Notes: generated by a model from the sequence alone, not told the origin. A stretch of 64,000 nucleotides of DNA from Clostridiales bacterium (GCA_015055805.1 SVHN01000003.1:1-64000), one strand, 5' to 3'; shown: positions 8,396 to 18,229, counted from the stretch's first letter. Translations and numbers: made by a program.

Positions 8396-8941
8396 TTAAC
8401 CTTTCGAGCCTGCCGCTTTACCGACCTTTCTTTCGATAACTTCGTCGCTGTAACGAATTCCATATCCGTGATAAGGTTCGGGTTCTCTGATGCCTCTTAC
8501 CATTGCTGCGAATTGACCTACTTTTTCCTTGTCAATTCCGTTAACGGTAATTTCGGTTGCTGACGGGCAATCAAGTACGATTCCGTCGATTTCTTCAACC
8601 TCTACGGGGTGGCTGAAACCTACGTTCAATACAACCTTTTTACCCTGTTTTGCCACTTTCCAACCTACACCGTTTACAATAAGGGTTTTCTTGAAACCTT
8701 CGGTTACACCCTTTACCATGTTTGCACAGAGTGCTCTGTAAAGTCCGTGTTTTGCCTTGGTAGGTCCTAAATCGTTTGCTCTCGTGAATTTGATTACGTT
8801 TGCTTCAACTACGGGAGTAATGATGGGATCGTAGCTTTGAGTTAAAGTTCCCTTAGGTCCTTTAACGGTCAAAACGTTGTTTGAAGTATCGATAGTTACG
8901 CCTGCAGGTATAGTGATGATAGCATTACCAATTCTTGACAT
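8396..8941 (-). CDS. rplF: 50S ribosomal protein L6
   Basis: Binds helix 97 of 23S rRNA near the GTPase centre. 181 residues of two duplicated domains. The N-terminal MSRIGNAIITIPAGVTI and the C-terminal signature PEPYHGYGIRYSDEVIERK are diagnostic. Twelve bases after rpsH. Confidence 0.98.
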   Translation of the reverse strand: MSRIGNAIITIPAGVTIDTSNNVLTVKGPKGTLTQSYDPIITPVVEANVIKFTRANDLGPTKAKHGLYRALCANMVKGVTEGFKKTLIVNGVGWKVAKQGKKVVLNVGFSHPVEVEEIDGIVLDCPSATEITVNGIDKEKVGQFAAMVRGIREPEPYHGYGIRYSDEVIERKVGKAAGSKG

Positions 8942-8952
8942 ATTCTACCTCC

Positions 8953-9339
8953 TTACCATACATAGGCGAGAACTTCGCCGCCCTGATGTGCTTTTTTAGC
9001 TTCTTTACCGGTCATAATACCCTTAGAAGTTGAGAGAATTGCAATACCGAGTCCACCGAGTACCTGAGGAACTTCGTCAGTACCTACGTATACTCTAAGT
9101 CCGGGTTTACTTACTCTCTTAAGTCCGCTGATAACCTTTTGGTTACCGTCGTATTTAAGGGTGATTTTGATAGTACCCTGTACGCCTTCGATAATTTCTA
9201 CGCCTGAGATATAACCTTCTTTCAAGAGTATATCAGCGATAGCCTTTTTGGTATTCGAAGCGGGGATTTCAACTGTTTCATGCTTAGCCATAAGAGCGTT
9301 TCTTATTCTTGTAAGCATATCCGCAATAACGTCTGTCAT
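8953..9339 (-). CDS. rpsH: 30S ribosomal protein S8
   Basis: Primary 16S rRNA binder at helix 21. 128 residues beginning [20 protein letters not shown]; the C-terminal signature [19 protein letters not shown] is intact. In Escherichia coli S8 is the feedback regulator of the spc operon. Fifteen bases after the type Z S14 gene. Confidence 0.98.
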   Translation of the reverse strand: MTDVIADMLTRIRNALMAKHETVEIPASNTKKAIADILLKEGYISGVEIIEGVQGTIKITLKYDGNQKVISGLKRVSKPGLRVYVGTDEVPQVLGGLGIAILSTSKGIMTGKEAKKAHQGGEVLAYVW

Positions 9340-9354
9340 TTTCTGTATCCTCCT

Positions 9355-9540
9355 TTACCAACTAGCCTTTTTCACGCCGGGAATCTGACCTTTGTATGCG
9401 AGATTCCTGAAGCAAATACGGCAGATACCGTATTTCTTGAGTACAGCGTGCGGACGTCCGCAGATGCTGCATCTGGTGTAAGCTCTGGTGGAAAATTTAG
9501 CAGGCTTTTGCTGCTTGTTTATCATTGCTTTTTTAGCCAT
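9355..9540 (-). CDS. rpsZ: 30S ribosomal protein S14, zinc type (type Z)
   Basis: 61 residues, the short zinc-ribbon form. The ligands are in [10 protein letters not shown] and [12 protein letters not shown] (CxxC...CxxC). The N-terminal [16 protein letters not shown] is typical. Located between rplE and rpsH. No second, zinc-free S14 is seen in the window. Confidence 0.97.
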   Translation of the reverse strand: MAKKAMINKQQKPAKFSTRAYTRCSICGRPHAVLKKYGICRICFRNLAYKGQIPGVKKASW

Positions 9541-9559
9541 TTTTTTAACTCCTTAAACC

Positions 9560-10108
9560 TTACTTGTTCGCGAAGGGCATACCGAGCATTGCGAGAAGCT
9601 CTCTTGCTTCTTCGTCGGTGTTAGCCGTCGTGGTTATGCAGATGTCAAATCCTCTTACTTTTTCTACCTGATCGTATGAAATTTCAGGGAATATGAGCTG
9701 CTCTTTAACGCCCATCGAATAGTTTCCTCTGCCGTCGAAAGACTTCTTGGATACGCCTCTGAAGTCTCTAACTCTGGGAAGTGCTATCGAAATGAACTTA
9801 TCGAAGAATTCGTACATTCTCGTTCCGCGGAGCGTTACTTTCATACCGACACTCTGTCCTTCTCTGATCTTGAAGTTTGCAACGGACTTCTTTGCCTGAG
9901 TAAGTACGGGCTTTTGTCCAGAGATTATCTTCAATTCTTCCTGAGCAAGCTGTATGCTCTTAGAGTTGTCTTTTACGTCACCTAAGCCGGAGTTAATCGT
10001 AATCTTTACGAGTTTCGGAACTTGGTTTACGTTCTTGTAGTTAAACTTTTTGATCATTGCGGGTACAACCGTTTGGTCGTAGAGCGCTTTGATTCTGTTC
10101 GCTTCCAT
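9560..10108 (-). CDS. rplE: 50S ribosomal protein L5
   Basis: 5S rRNA-binding protein that also touches the P-site tRNA. 182 residues, with [15 protein letters not shown] at about 30-44, [19 protein letters not shown], and [20 protein letters not shown]. Usual length and position, 18 bases after rplX. Confidence 0.98.
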   Translation of the reverse strand: MEANRIKALYDQTVVPAMIKKFNYKNVNQVPKLVKITINSGLGDVKDNSKSIQLAQEELKIISGQKPVLTQAKKSVANFKIREGQSVGMKVTLRGTRMYEFFDKFISIALPRVRDFRGVSKKSFDGRGNYSMGVKEQLIFPEISYDQVEKVRGFDICITTTANTDEEARELLAMLGMPFANK

Positions 10109-10125
10109 TTCCTTTTACCTCCGTC

Positions 10126-10518
10126 TTATTTCTCTTCTGCGGGTTTTTCCGCAGTTTCTTTCTTGGTCTTTCTCTTGGTAGCCTTCTTTACTTCCTTAGC
10201 TTCCTTGCTTGCGTCGAGAACTGCACCGCACTTCTTGCAGATACGTGCTTTCTTGTCGCCTTCGATAGCGTATGCTACTCTGGTTGCCTTGTTGCAAGTA
10301 GGACATACTACCATTACGTTTGATGCGTCGATAGGACCTGCCTGATTCTGTATGGAGCTTACGTCTTGTGCGCTCCTTGCTTTCTTGTGCTTTTTCTGGA
10401 TATTAACGCCGTCAACAATTACCTTGTTTGCCTTGGGCATTGCAGCTACTACTTTTGCCGTTTTGCCCGCGTCTTTACCCGTTATTACTAAAACTGTATC
10501 GTTCTTTTTAACTTTCAT
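10126..10518 (-). CDS. rplX: 50S ribosomal protein L24, with extended basic tail
   Basis: Early assembly protein near the exit tunnel. The KOW domain occupies residues 1-60 (VKKNDTVLVITGKDAGKTAK). Two CxxC pairs follow (CPTCNKATRV and CKKCGAV), a zinc-ribbon-like arrangement found in many Gram-positive L24 proteins. The total of 130 residues is about 25 more than usual because of a lysine/glutamate-rich tail after residue 105. The start is preceded by a good AAGGAGA. Confidence 0.96.
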   Translation of the reverse strand: MKVKKNDTVLVITGKDAGKTAKVVAAMPKANKVIVDGVNIQKKHKKARSAQDVSSIQNQAGPIDASNVMVVCPTCNKATRVAYAIEGDKKARICKKCGAVLDASKEAKEVKKATKRKTKKETAEKPAEEK

Positions 10519-10529
10519 GGGGTCTCTCC

Positions 10530-10898
10530 TTATAACACTTCGGGCGCGAGAGAGATAATTCTCATATAGTCTTTATCTCTTAATTCTCTTGCGATCGGCC
10601 CAAAAATACGCGTGCCTCTCGGCTGTTTCTGGTTGTCGATTATTACTGCTGCGTTTTCGTCGAAACGAACGTACGTGCCGTCATTTCTTCTTACGCCGCT
10701 GGTTGATCTTACGATAACTGCTTTAACTACGTCGCCTTTCTTTACTGCACCACCGGGGGTTGCAGTCTTTACGCTTGCAACGATTACGTCTCCGATATTA
10801 CCGGTTCTTCTGAACGAGCCGCCTAATACCCTGATGCACATCAATTCTTTTGCTCCGGAGTTATCCGCAGCTTTTAATCTAGATTGTGGTTGTATCAT
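10530..10898 (-). CDS. rplN: 50S ribosomal protein L14
   Basis: Intersubunit-bridge protein contacting 16S rRNA helix 14. 122 residues beginning [20 protein letters not shown]; the family signature [20 protein letters not shown] lies near the C terminus. Usual length and order between rpsQ and rplX. Confidence 0.98.
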   Translation of the reverse strand: MIQPQSRLKAADNSGAKELMCIRVLGGSFRRTGNIGDVIVASVKTATPGGAVKKGDVVKAVIVRSTSGVRRNDGTYVRFDENAAVIIDNQKQPRGTRIFGPIARELRDKDYMRIISLAPEVL

Positions 10899-10909
10899 AG
10901 CGTGCCTCC

Positions 10910-11164
10910 TTATTTAGCCTTCTCGATGATTTCAACTACGCGCCAGTTCTTGTCCTTAGACAACTTTCTGGTTTCTGCGATAAGTACCTTATCGCCGATT
11001 CCGCAAGTGTTTGCCTCATCGTGTGCTTTGAATTTGTGAGTTTTCTTAATAGTTTTCTTATACAAGGGGTGTTTTGCCCTTTCTTCGATGGCTACAACTA
11101 CCGTTTTATCCATCTTATCGGAAACAACTATACCGACTCTTTCTTTTCTTAAATTTCTTTCCAT
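10910..11164 (-). CDS. rpsQ: 30S ribosomal protein S17
   Basis: OB-fold protein that organises the 5' domain of 16S rRNA. 84 residues with [39 protein letters not shown] and [20 protein letters not shown], all diagnostic. Follows rpmC by 12 bases. Confidence 0.98.
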   Translation of the reverse strand: MERNLRKERVGIVVSDKMDKTVVVAIEERAKHPLYKKTIKKTHKFKAHDEANTCGIGDKVLIAETRKLSKDKNWRVVEIIEKAK

Positions 11165-11176
11165 AATTCTCTACTC

Positions 11177-11377
11177 CTACGCCTTAGCAGCAAGTTCTCT
11201 GTCTCTCAAGATGGTCTTTATCTTCGCGATATCTTTCCTTACGGTCTTGAGTGACGCGGGATTTTCCAACTGGCCTATTGCGTGACGGAAACGAAGGTTA
11301 AACAACTCTTCCGTGAGTTCTTTAAGTTTTGTATTCAATTCGTCTACCGTTAATACGTGAAGTTCTTTCGTTTTCAT
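11177..11377 (-). CDS. rpmC: 50S ribosomal protein L29
   Basis: 66-residue helical hairpin at the tunnel exit. [20 protein letters not shown] and [20 protein letters not shown] match the family. The start codon overlaps the rplP stop by one base, so the two are probably translationally coupled. Confidence 0.97.
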   Translation of the reverse strand: MKTKELHVLTVDELNTKLKELTEELFNLRFRHAIGQLENPASLKTVRKDIAKIKTILRDRELAAKA

Positions 11378-11826
11378 TAACCTTCACCGCCTTCTTCTTT
11401 TATTTCTTCTACAACAGCTGCTTCCTTCTTAACGAACTTCGTTTTTACGGGAAGTTTGTGTCCTGCAAGGCGCATAGCCTCTTTTGCGACGTCTTCGGGT
11501 ACGCCTGCCATTTCGAACAATACTCTACCCGGTTTTACTACTGCTACCCAGAACTCTACTGAACCTTTACCGCTACCCATACGGCTGTCGGCAGGTTTCT
11601 TAGTTACAGGCTTGTGGGGGAATATGTCGATCCATACCTTACCACCACGCTTGATAAATCTAGTCATTGCGACACGGGCTGCTTCGATCTGGTTTGATTT
11701 GATCCAACCCGGTTCTAATGCAACTAAACCGTATTCGCCGTATGCTATCTTATTACCTTTGGTGCACTTACCGGTCATTCTGCCGCGATGCACTCTTCTT
11801 CTTTTTACTCTTTTAGGCATTAACAT
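11377..11826 (-). CDS. rplP: 50S ribosomal protein L16
   Basis: Positions aminoacyl-tRNA at the A site. 149 residues. [20 protein letters not shown] at the start and [20 protein letters not shown] in the middle are signatures. A first ATG three codons before MPKRVK could also serve. The C terminus is a short acidic tail ([12 protein letters not shown]). It follows rpsC with a two-base gap. Confidence 0.97.
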   Translation of the reverse strand: MLMPKRVKRRRVHRGRMTGKCTKGNKIAYGEYGLVALEPGWIKSNQIEAARVAMTRFIKRGGKVWIDIFPHKPVTKKPADSRMGSGKGSVEFWVAVVKPGRVLFEMAGVPEDVAKEAMRLAGHKLPVKTKFVKKEAAVVEEIKEEGGEG

Positions 11827-11828
11827 AA

Positions 11829-12494
11829 TTAAGCTTCGCCTCCTTCACTTTTCTTCTTGGGCGCGCCGATAACTTCGCCTTTGTAAATCCAGCATTTGAT
11901 ACCGATTACACCGAAGGTGGTGTGCGCTTCCGCAAAGCCGTATTCAATGTCTGCTCTCAAAGTCTGTAGAGGAATTGAACCTTCGTGATAACTTTCGCTA
12001 CGTGCGATTTCCGCACCGTCAAGTCTTCCGCCTACGGTTACCTTTACACCTTTGATTCCACTTCTCATTGATCTACCGATAGCTTGTTTCATTGCTCTTC
12101 TGAAAGATACACGCTTTTCAAGCTGAGTTGCGATACCTTCTGCTACGAGCTGAGCGTCTGCGTCGGGCTTTTTAACTTCCGAGATGTTGATGGAAATCTG
12201 TTTGCCAGCGCAAATCTTCGCTACCGTCTTCTTGATGATTTCAATTTCACTACCCTGCTTACCGATTAAAACACCGGGGCGTGCGGTGAAAATCGTAATG
12301 GTGATTTTGGTCGCAGCCTTTTCAATAGCAATCTTAGAGATTGCTGCCTGATAGTATTTCTTCTTTAATACGTTACGGATTTCATTGTCTTCTTTAATGT
12401 TTGATGCAAAATCTTTTTTATCAACAAACCAATGAGAATCCCAATCTTTGATAATTCCGACTCTTAAACCGTGCGGATTAACTTTCTGTCCCAT
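11829..12494 (-). CDS. rpsC: 30S ribosomal protein S3
   Basis: Lines the mRNA entry channel and has helicase-assisting activity with S4 and S5. 221 residues. The KH domain contains [19 protein letters not shown] (about 70-88), and the C-terminal domain has [19 protein letters not shown] and [20 protein letters not shown]. Normal length, 10 bases after rplV. Confidence 0.98.
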   Translation of the reverse strand: MGQKVNPHGLRVGIIKDWDSHWFVDKKDFASNIKEDNEIRNVLKKKYYQAAISKIAIEKAATKITITIFTARPGVLIGKQGSEIEIIKKTVAKICAGKQISINISEVKKPDADAQLVAEGIATQLEKRVSFRRAMKQAIGRSMRSGIKGVKVTVGGRLDGAEIARSESYHEGSIPLQTLRADIEYGFAEAHTTFGVIGIKCWIYKGEVIGAPKKKSEGGEA

Positions 12495-12504
12495 ACCGTT
12501 CCTC

Positions 12505-12891
12505 CTAAGCCTTCGCGTCCAGCACGATAGTGATGTGGCTGGTACGTTTCAAAATTCTGAACGCTCTTCCCTGCGCTCTGGGCATTACCCTTTTAAGCGT
12601 CGGGCCTTGATCTGCGTAGCACGCTGCTACGAACAAGTTGTCCTTGCTCATGCCGAGATTATTCTCTGCATTTGCAGCAGCTGACATCAATACCTTTTTA
12701 ATGGGTTCTGATGCAGACTTGGGAGTGTTCTCCAGTATTGCAACTGCCTGCGTATAGCTCTTGCCTCTGATGATATCGAGTACCACTCTTACTTTGTAAG
12801 GGGATATTCTAACGTGTTTGGCAATCGCTCTGGGGCGTCTGTCTTTATTTTCCGCTATTCTAGCGGTTTTTTCTCTCATATTTTTAGCCAT
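12505..12891 (-). CDS. rplV: 50S ribosomal protein L22
   Basis: Its beta-hairpin forms part of the exit tunnel constriction. 128 residues with the leading [40 protein letters not shown] and the hairpin tip region [19 protein letters not shown]. About 15 residues longer at the N terminus than the usual protein. Mutations in the hairpin give macrolide resistance in other species; no such change can be judged here. Confidence 0.97.
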   Translation of the reverse strand: MAKNMREKTARIAENKDRRPRAIAKHVRISPYKVRVVLDIIRGKSYTQAVAILENTPKSASEPIKKVLMSAAANAENNLGMSKDNLFVAACYADQGPTLKRVMPRAQGRAFRILKRTSHITIVLDAKA

Positions 12892-12905
12892 TTTTACGCC
12901 TCCTA

Positions 12906-13187
12906 TTATCTGCCGCCCGTGGACTTTTCAGTACCACCGTGACCTTTAAACGTTCTGGTCGGTGCGAACTCGCCGAGCTTGTGTCCTACCATGTCTTCGG
13001 TTACGTATACGGGTACGTGCTTTCTGCCGTCGTATACCGCAATCGTGTGACCTACCATTTGCGGGAATATCGTGGACGACCTTGACCAAGTCTTTAAGAC
13101 TTTCTTTTCGTTCTTTTCGTTTAATTCTTCAATTCTCTTTAAGAGTTTAGGTTGTACGAAATAACCTTTCTTAGTACTTCTACTCAT
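12906..13187 (-). CDS. rpsS: 30S ribosomal protein S19
   Basis: Head protein that pairs with S13 and contacts the 50S subunit. 93 residues: [39 protein letters not shown] and [17 protein letters not shown]. Typical length, 10 bases after rplB. Confidence 0.98.
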   Translation of the reverse strand: MSRSTKKGYFVQPKLLKRIEELNEKNEKKVLKTWSRSSTIFPQMVGHTIAVYDGRKHVPVYVTEDMVGHKLGEFAPTRTFKGHGGTEKSTGGR

Positions 13188-13197
13188 GTCGTTCTCC

Positions 13198-14025
13198 TTA
13201 ATTTATCCTTGTAATGATAAGTTTATTGGAAGCCTTCTTATGCTTTCTGGTCTTATAACCGAGAGCAGGTTTACCCCAAGGAGTAACAGGCCCCGGCATA
13301 CCAACGGGAGACTTACCTTCACCACCACCGTGGGGGTGATCACACGGGTTCATAACAACACCGCGGACTGAAGGACGGATTCCCAAGTATCTGGTCTTAC
13401 CGGCTTTACCGATTCTAATGATTTCGTGTTCTAAGTTACCAACCTGACCGATAGTTGCCTTGCAGGTTGCGAGAATATATCTCATTTCGCCGCTAGGCAT
13501 TTTTAAGGTTACGTACTTTTCGTCCCTTGCCATGATCTGCGCGCTCATACCTGCTGCTCTAGCAATCTGACCGCCTTTACCTGGCTGCATTTCAATGTTG
13601 TGAACCATCGTACCTACGGGGATATCTTTAAGCATAAGCGCGTTGCCTGCTTTGATATCTGCGGTTGCGCCGCTCATAACCTTGTCCCCAACCTTTAAGC
13701 CTACAGGTGCAAGAATATAAGTTTTTGCGCCGTCTGCGTAGTACAAAAGTGCAATGTTTGCGCTACGGTTAGGATCGTATTCAATGCTCTTTACGGTTGC
13801 AGGGATACCGTCTTTCATTCTCTTGAAGTCGATGATACGGTATTTTCTTCTGTTACCACCGCCGATATGACGTACGGTAATCTTACCCTGAGCGTTTCTA
13901 CCACCGCTCTTTCTCTGGTCTTCTATAAGAGATCTTTCGGGTTTCTTTGCCGTTATTTCGTCGAACGCACTTACCGTCATGAAACGACGTGCTGACGAAG
14001 TCGGTTTATATCTTTTAATAGCCAT
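13198..14025 (-). CDS. rplB: 50S ribosomal protein L2
   Basis: Needed for subunit association and the peptidyl transferase centre. 275 residues, with [20 protein letters not shown] at the start and the conserved [20 protein letters not shown] near residue 230 after the NPCDHPHGG motif; the equivalent histidine (His229 in Escherichia coli) is present. Regular position after rplW. Confidence 0.98.
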   Translation of the reverse strand: MAIKRYKPTSSARRFMTVSAFDEITAKKPERSLIEDQRKSGGRNAQGKITVRHIGGGNRRKYRIIDFKRMKDGIPATVKSIEYDPNRSANIALLYYADGAKTYILAPVGLKVGDKVMSGATADIKAGNALMLKDIPVGTMVHNIEMQPGKGGQIARAAGMSAQIMARDEKYVTLKMPSGEMRYILATCKATIGQVGNLEHEIIRIGKAGKTRYLGIRPSVRGVVMNPCDHPHGGGEGKSPVGMPGPVTPWGKPALGYKTRKHKKASNKLIITRIN

Positions 14026-14046
14026 TATTCTTTCCTCCGAATTAGA

Positions 14047-14337
14047 TTAGGACAATGAATCGAAGAATTCTATCGACTTACTGTCTTCCTTAAGTTGAAC
14101 GATGGCTTTCTTGTAGTCGGGAGTGTATCCCTCGTATTTGCCTTGTCTTTTCAACTTGCCGCCTACGATTGCCGTGTTTACTTTTGCTACGCTTACACCG
14201 AAGATTTCCTCGATTGCGAGTTTAATCTGGGTCTTGTTCGCGTTCTTTGCGACAACGAAGCTGTACTTCTTATTCTGTATTCCCGCATAGCTCTTTTCAG
14301 AGAGAAGCGGTCTTATAATGATGTCATGCGCTGCCAT
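14047..14337 (-). CDS. rplW: 50S ribosomal protein L23
   Basis: Docking site at the tunnel exit for trigger factor and SRP; both partners (tig at 18.2 kb and SRP RNA at 29.9 kb) are encoded in this window. 96 residues: IIIRPLLSEKSYAGIQNKKY and VVAKNANKTQIKLAIEEIFG. The start overlaps the rplD stop by one base (coupled). Confidence 0.97.
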   Translation of the reverse strand: MAAHDIIIRPLLSEKSYAGIQNKKYSFVVAKNANKTQIKLAIEEIFGVSVAKVNTAIVGGKLKRQGKYEGYTPDYKKAIVQLKEDSKSIEFFDSLS

Positions 14338-14963
14338 TATTCTCCGTAGACCTCCTGAATTTGTTCTACTGCCTTCTTGGAAATTACGATCTTCGCATTT
14401 TTAACAACGTCGTAGGTGTTGATCTGCGCAGCTGCGATTGTGGAAACCTTTGCGAGGTTTGCGCTTGCTCTCAATACTGCTTCGTCGCTATTATCCATTA
14501 CGATAAGTACGCTCTTTTCCAAGTTAAACGCTTTGAGGAAAGCCGCCATTTCTTTGGTCTTTGCCTCTTTTACTTTTATCTCGTCGATGAAGATTACTTC
14601 GTCGTCTCTGATTTTCTGTGAAAGTGCTGAGAAGAGTGCTACTTCTTTTGCTTTTGCGTTCATCTTCTTAGAGAAATCTCTTGACTTCGGAGCGAACACA
14701 ACGCCACCCTTAACCCATTGCGGGCTGCGGATTGAGCCTTGTCTTGCTCTACCGGTTCCTTTCTGTCTCCAAGGTTTTGCGCCACCGCCGCGAACTTCGC
14801 TACGGGTAAGCGTACTCTTCGTGCCCTGTCTTTCGTTTGCAAGTCTAGTTACGACTGCCTGATGAATTACCGCTTCCTTAAATTCAACGTTGAACAAAGC
14901 GTCGGATAATTCAAGAGTGCCAACTTCTTTGGCTTTCATATCAAATAATTTTACACTAGCCAT
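14337..14963 (-). CDS. rplD: 50S ribosomal protein L4
   Basis: Exit-tunnel protein. 208 residues, with VVTRLANERQGTKSTLTRSE and the extended loop segment GGGAKPWRQKGTGRARQGSI (about 65-85) that reaches the tunnel constriction. In Escherichia coli free L4 represses the S10 operon through its leader; the attenuator-like leader upstream of rpsJ makes a comparable loop worth considering here. Confidence 0.98.
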   Translation of the reverse strand: MASVKLFDMKAKEVGTLELSDALFNVEFKEAVIHQAVVTRLANERQGTKSTLTRSEVRGGGAKPWRQKGTGRARQGSIRSPQWVKGGVVFAPKSRDFSKKMNAKAKEVALFSALSQKIRDDEVIFIDEIKVKEAKTKEMAAFLKAFNLEKSVLIVMDNSDEAVLRASANLAKVSTIAAAQINTYDVVKNAKIVISKKAVEQIQEVYGE

Positions 14964-14974
14964 AATTCTTCTCC

Positions 14975-15607
14975 TTACGCTTTAACGCTGTTTCTCAAAG
15001 TAACGATGCCCTTTACAGGACCGGGAACTGCGCCCTTAACAAGGATTGCATTTCTCTCTTTGTCGACTTTTACAACTTCGAGATTTAAGATCGTTACGTT
15101 TTCGTTACCCCATTGACCAGACATCTTCTTGCCCTTGAATACTCTTGAAGGATTACTGATCGCGCCCATTGAACCTACTTCTCTGTGCACAGGACCAACG
15201 CCGTGGGTTTCTTTCAATCTGTGATGATTCCATCTCTTGATAACGCCGGTAAATCCGTGACCTTTCGATACGCCGGATACGTCGATTTTGTCGCCCGCTG
15301 CGAAAACGTCGCAAGTGATAACCGAACCTACCGTCATTGCGTCGCTACCTTCAAGTTTGAACTCTTTCAAAACTTTCTGGCAAGGAACGCCTGCTTTCTT
15401 AAACAAACCTGCTTGGGGTTTGTTCAACAACTTTTCGTCAACTTCGCTAAAACCTAGCTTAACTGCCGAATAGCCGTCTCTTTCCAAAGTTTTTACCTGA
15501 ACGACGGGACAGGGACCTGCCTCGATAACCGTTACGGGAACAACTTTGCCGTCTGCTGTGAAAAGTTGCGTCATACCCAACTTTCTTCCAATGATTGCTT
15601 TATTCAT
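14975..15607 (-). CDS. rplC: 50S ribosomal protein L3
   Basis: One of the two proteins initiating 50S assembly. 210 residues: IIGRKLGMTQLFTADGKVVP, the central GVSKGHGFTGVIKRWNHHR and GSMGAISNPSRVFKGKKMSG are diagnostic. Target of pleuromutilin-type resistance mutations elsewhere. Forty bases after rpsJ. Confidence 0.98.
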   Translation of the reverse strand: MNKAIIGRKLGMTQLFTADGKVVPVTVIEAGPCPVVQVKTLERDGYSAVKLGFSEVDEKLLNKPQAGLFKKAGVPCQKVLKEFKLEGSDAMTVGSVITCDVFAAGDKIDVSGVSKGHGFTGVIKRWNHHRLKETHGVGPVHREVGSMGAISNPSRVFKGKKMSGQWGNENVTILNLEVVKVDKERNAILVKGAVPGPVKGIVTLRNSVKA

Positions 15608-15647
15608 AGATAAAGTTCACCTCCGTATATTATATAATGTTTATTGA

Positions 15648-15947
15648 TTACAATTTGATTTTGATGTCTACACCTGCAGGCAAATGGATACTATCCAAAA
15701 GCTTAACGTTTGGCGAATAGATATCAATAAGTCTCTTATGAGTTCTGATTTCGAACTGTTCTCTCGAATCCTTATATTTATGTGGCGAACGAAGAATAGT
15801 TACGATTTCTTTTTCGGTGGGTAGCGGAATAGGTCCACTGATTTTTGCACCCGATTTCTTCATCGTTTCAACGATTCTTGCTGCTGCCTGATCGAGCATT
15901 TCCGTGTCGTAAGACATAAGTTTGATTCTGATTTTCTGACTTGCCAT
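15648..15947 (-). CDS. rpsJ: 30S ribosomal protein S10
   Basis: Head protein, also NusE in transcription antitermination. The start is set at ATG 15947 ([20 protein letters not shown]), giving 99 residues, because AGGAG lies eight to nine bases upstream. The frame stays open for 22 more codons to 16013 but that extension has no counterpart in the family and no ribosome binding site. [20 protein letters not shown] is the family signature. First gene of the 16-kb ribosomal unit. Confidence 0.97.
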   Translation of the reverse strand: MASQKIRIKLMSYDTEMLDQAAARIVETMKKSGAKISGPIPLPTEKEIVTILRSPHKYKDSREQFEIRTHKRLIDIYSPNVKLLDSIHLPAGVDIKIKL

Positions 15948-16018
15948 TTTGTTTTCTCCTTTTTTCCTAACTTTACTGTGTGCTGTAAACTCTGCCGTGT
16001 GTGTCAATTCCAATTAAT

Positions 16019-16066
16019 AAAAAAATCATTCGCCGATACTTAAATTTTCTAAGTCGCTGCGAATGA
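16019..16066 (-). terminator. Intrinsic terminator in the rpsJ leader (attenuator)
   Basis: On the transcript TCATTCGC (16066-16059) pairs perfectly with GCGAATGA (16033-16026). An inner ACTTA/TAAGT stem is present, and seven U residues follow (16025-16019). It lies between the promoter at about 16.2 kb and the rpsJ start, so transcription of the ribosomal operon must pass it. Confidence 0.75.
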
Positions 16067-16096
16067 CTTTACTAATTCTATTGAAGTTAGTCGCAG
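16057..16096 (-). promoter_or_regulatory. Antiterminator hairpin of the rpsJ leader
   Basis: CTGCGA (16096-16091) can pair with TCGCAG (16062-16057), with an inner CTAA-TTC/GAA-TTAG helix. This stem uses bases of the 5' arm of the terminator, so the two are mutually exclusive. A GGGG/CCCC hairpin lies directly upstream (about 16095-16110). The effector is unknown; an r-protein such as L4 is one candidate. Confidence 0.6.
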
Positions 16097-16190
16097 GGGT
16101 CTAGCCCCCACACTTGTCAACGGAAATTATCTTCGTTTTTGCAACGTTTTAAGTAACTTCCCGTATCAACCCAGATTACACAGCCTACAC

Positions 16191-16220
16191 ATTATAGCCT
16201 GTCTTATGGGTAATTGTCAA
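16191..16220 (-). promoter_or_regulatory. Promoter of the S10-spc-alpha superoperon
   Basis: Minus-strand TTGACA (16220-16215), 18-base spacer, TATAAT (16196-16191): both hexamers are full consensus. The start would be near 16184, giving a leader of about 240 bases before rpsJ. The rest of the 321-base gap to clpX holds the attenuator and the clpX terminator; no gene is seen. Confidence 0.85.
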
Positions 16221-16265
16221 ATGATTTTTCAATGTTTTTTAATTTTTTTTAAATTTTTTTTGTCG

Positions 16266-16308
16266 AAAAAATTTTTATCGGAAAACCTTAAAAAAGATTT
16301 CCCGATAA
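16266..16308 (-). terminator. Probable clpX terminator
   Basis: Imperfect stem ATCGGGAAA/TTTTCCGAT (arms 16298-16306 and 16277-16285) with a T-rich tract starting five bases after the stem on the minus strand. It separates clpX from the rpsJ promoter. Confidence 0.55.
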
Positions 16309-16334
16309 TAGTGTTTTTCGTTAAATTGCTTAAA

Positions 16335-17582
16335 TTAAGCGGTCTGCTTTTCCCCACTAGCCTTTTTTACAACGGTGGGTTTTTCCGTTCCACTCACGAC
16401 GTTCTCGTCAACGATAACCTTTTGGATATCGGGCGACGACGGCAGATCGTACATAGTGTCAAGCATTAGATTTTCTAAAATAGTTCTTAATCCCCTTGCA
16501 CCCGTCTTTAACTCAATCGCCTTTTTAGCAACCGCAGAAACTGCGCCGTCTGTTATTTCTAGTTCGACGTTGTCAAGACCTATTAAACGTTTATACTGTT
16601 TAACTAACGCGTTTTTGGGTTCTGTCAAAATATTTACGAGTGCCGCCTCGTCAAGTGCGCGAAGTCCTACCGTTATCGGTATTCTTCCAACGAACTCTGG
16701 GATTAAGCCGTATTTTATTAAGTCTTGTGGTTGAACGTCACGAATAAATTCAAAGTTGTTGTCTTTAACTTTATCTACGCTACCACCAAACCCAAGCGAC
16801 GCCTTTTCCTTTCTCTTGGAAACGATCTCGTCGAGCCCAACGAACGCGCCACCGCATATAAACAATATATTTGTAGTATCAATTCTAATGCATTCCTGCT
16901 GTGGGTGCTTTCTTCCGCCTTGCGGTGGAACCGACGCAACCGTACTCTCTATAATTTTCAAAAGTGCCTGTTGAACGCCTTCACCCGACACGTCACGGGT
17001 AATAGACACGTTCTCGCTCTTTCTTGCAATCTTATCGATCTCGTCGATATAGACTATGCCCCTTTGAGCCTTTTCGATATCGAAATCTGCGTTTTGGATA
17101 AGTTTAAGAAGAATATTTTCAACGTCTTCACCGACGTAGCCTGCCTCGGTTAAAGTAGTAGCGTCAGCCACGGCAAAAGGCACGTCAAGAATCTTCGCTA
17201 GCGTTCTTGCAAGCAAAGTCTTTCCGCTACCCGTTGGACCTAAAAGCAAGATGTTGCTCTTATCGATTTCAACTTCTGAACTTTTGTCCGCAGCCGCGTT
17301 AATCCTTTTATAATGATTGTAAACCGCAACCGATAAAACCTTTTTTGCCTCGTCCTGTCCGATAATATACTCGTCAAGACGTTCTTTGATTTCTACGGGT
17401 TTTAGCAGTTTTATAGGCTGTTTCTCTCCGCTCTTTTGTTGGTCTTCTTTAAGTACGTCAGCACACGCCTCAATACACTCGTTACAGATAAATATTCCGT
17501 TAGGTCCTGCGACCAGTCTTTCAACGAGTTCTTTAGGTTTTCCGCAAAATGAGCAGTTGAGTTGTTCGTTATTATCTTTCAT
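16335..17582 (-). CDS. clpX: ATP-dependent Clp protease ATP-binding subunit ClpX
   Basis: AAA+ unfoldase that feeds substrates, including tmRNA-tagged proteins, to ClpP. The ATG at 17582 (MKDNNEQLN) is chosen because GGAG lies just upstream; an in-frame TTG four codons earlier would overlap that site. 415 residues. Zinc-binding domain with CSFCGK and CNECIEAC (about 10-38), Walker [15 protein letters not shown], Walker [13 protein letters not shown], sensor region [15 protein letters not shown]. Last of the tig-clpP-clpX unit. Confidence 0.97.
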   Translation of the reverse strand: MKDNNEQLNCSFCGKPKELVERLVAGPNGIFICNECIEACADVLKEDQQKSGEKQPIKLLKPVEIKERLDEYIIGQDEAKKVLSVAVYNHYKRINAAADKSSEVEIDKSNILLLGPTGSGKTLLARTLAKILDVPFAVADATTLTEAGYVGEDVENILLKLIQNADFDIEKAQRGIVYIDEIDKIARKSENVSITRDVSGEGVQQALLKIIESTVASVPPQGGRKHPQQECIRIDTTNILFICGGAFVGLDEIVSKRKEKASLGFGGSVDKVKDNNFEFIRDVQPQDLIKYGLIPEFVGRIPITVGLRALDEAALVNILTEPKNALVKQYKRLIGLDNVELEITDGAVSAVAKKAIELKTGARGLRTILENLMLDTMYDLPSSPDIQKVIVDENVVSGTEKPTVVKKASGEKQTA

Positions 17583-17596
17583 AAATCTCCACAAGT

Positions 17597-18193
17597 TTAC
17601 GGACGTTTATAGAAAATTTCGTCGATAAGTCCGTATTCTTTAGCATCTTCCGCCGACAAATAATTATCCCTGTCGGTATCTTTTTCTACTTCTTCGTAAG
17701 GCTTGCCGCTATTTTTTGCAAGTATCTTATTCAAGCGGTGTTTTGTCTTTATAATGTGGTCCGCCTGAATCTTAATGTCGCTTGCCTGACCTTGCGCGCC
17801 ACCCAAAGGCTGATGAATCATTATTTCGCTATTGGGAAGAGCGTATCTTTTTCCAACCGTGCCGCTAGAGAGTAAGAATGCGCCCATACTTGCGGCTAAA
17901 CCTATACAAATAGTGCTTACGTCACACTTGATATAGTTCATGGTATCGTATATAGCAAGACCTGCGGTAACACTTCCGCCCGGACTGTTTATATAAAGAC
18001 AGATATCCTTGTTCGGATCTTTTGCTTCAAGATAGATAAGCTGAGCCACAACAGTATCTGCTACCGCATCATTGATTTCTCCGGTAAGGAAAATTATTCT
18101 GTCTTCTAAAAGTCTTGAGTATATATCGTAACTTCTTTCCCCTTTGCCCGTCTGTTCAATGACGTAAGGCACAACCGTATTCTTTATATCCAT
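17597..18193 (-). CDS. clpP: ATP-dependent Clp protease proteolytic subunit
   Basis: Serine peptidase that forms the double-heptamer chamber. 198 residues. Catalytic triad S102 (GLAASMGAF), H127 ([11 protein letters not shown]) and D176 (DTDRDNYLS). Residues 14-20 approximate the axial-loop region that binds ClpX. Fifteen bases before clpX and 36 after tig, so the three chaperone/protease genes probably share one transcript. Confidence 0.98.
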   Translation of the reverse strand: MDIKNTVVPYVIEQTGKGERSYDIYSRLLEDRIIFLTGEINDAVADTVVAQLIYLEAKDPNKDICLYINSPGGSVTAGLAIYDTMNYIKCDVSTICIGLAASMGAFLLSSGTVGKRYALPNSEIMIHQPLGGAQGQASDIKIQADHIIKTKHRLNKILAKNSGKPYEEVEKDTDRDNYLSAEDAKEYGLIDEIFYKRP

Positions 18194-18229
18194 ATACGAC
18201 CTCCGTATGTTTTATACCTTTACCTTAAA

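Noticed and set aside
14416-14862. 148-residue plus-strand frame opposite rplD
   Set aside because: Shadow of the L4 gene; no family resemblance and no start signals.
15948-16013. 22-codon N-terminal extension of S10
   Set aside because: No ribosome binding site and no family counterpart; the ATG at 15947 has AGGAG at proper distance.
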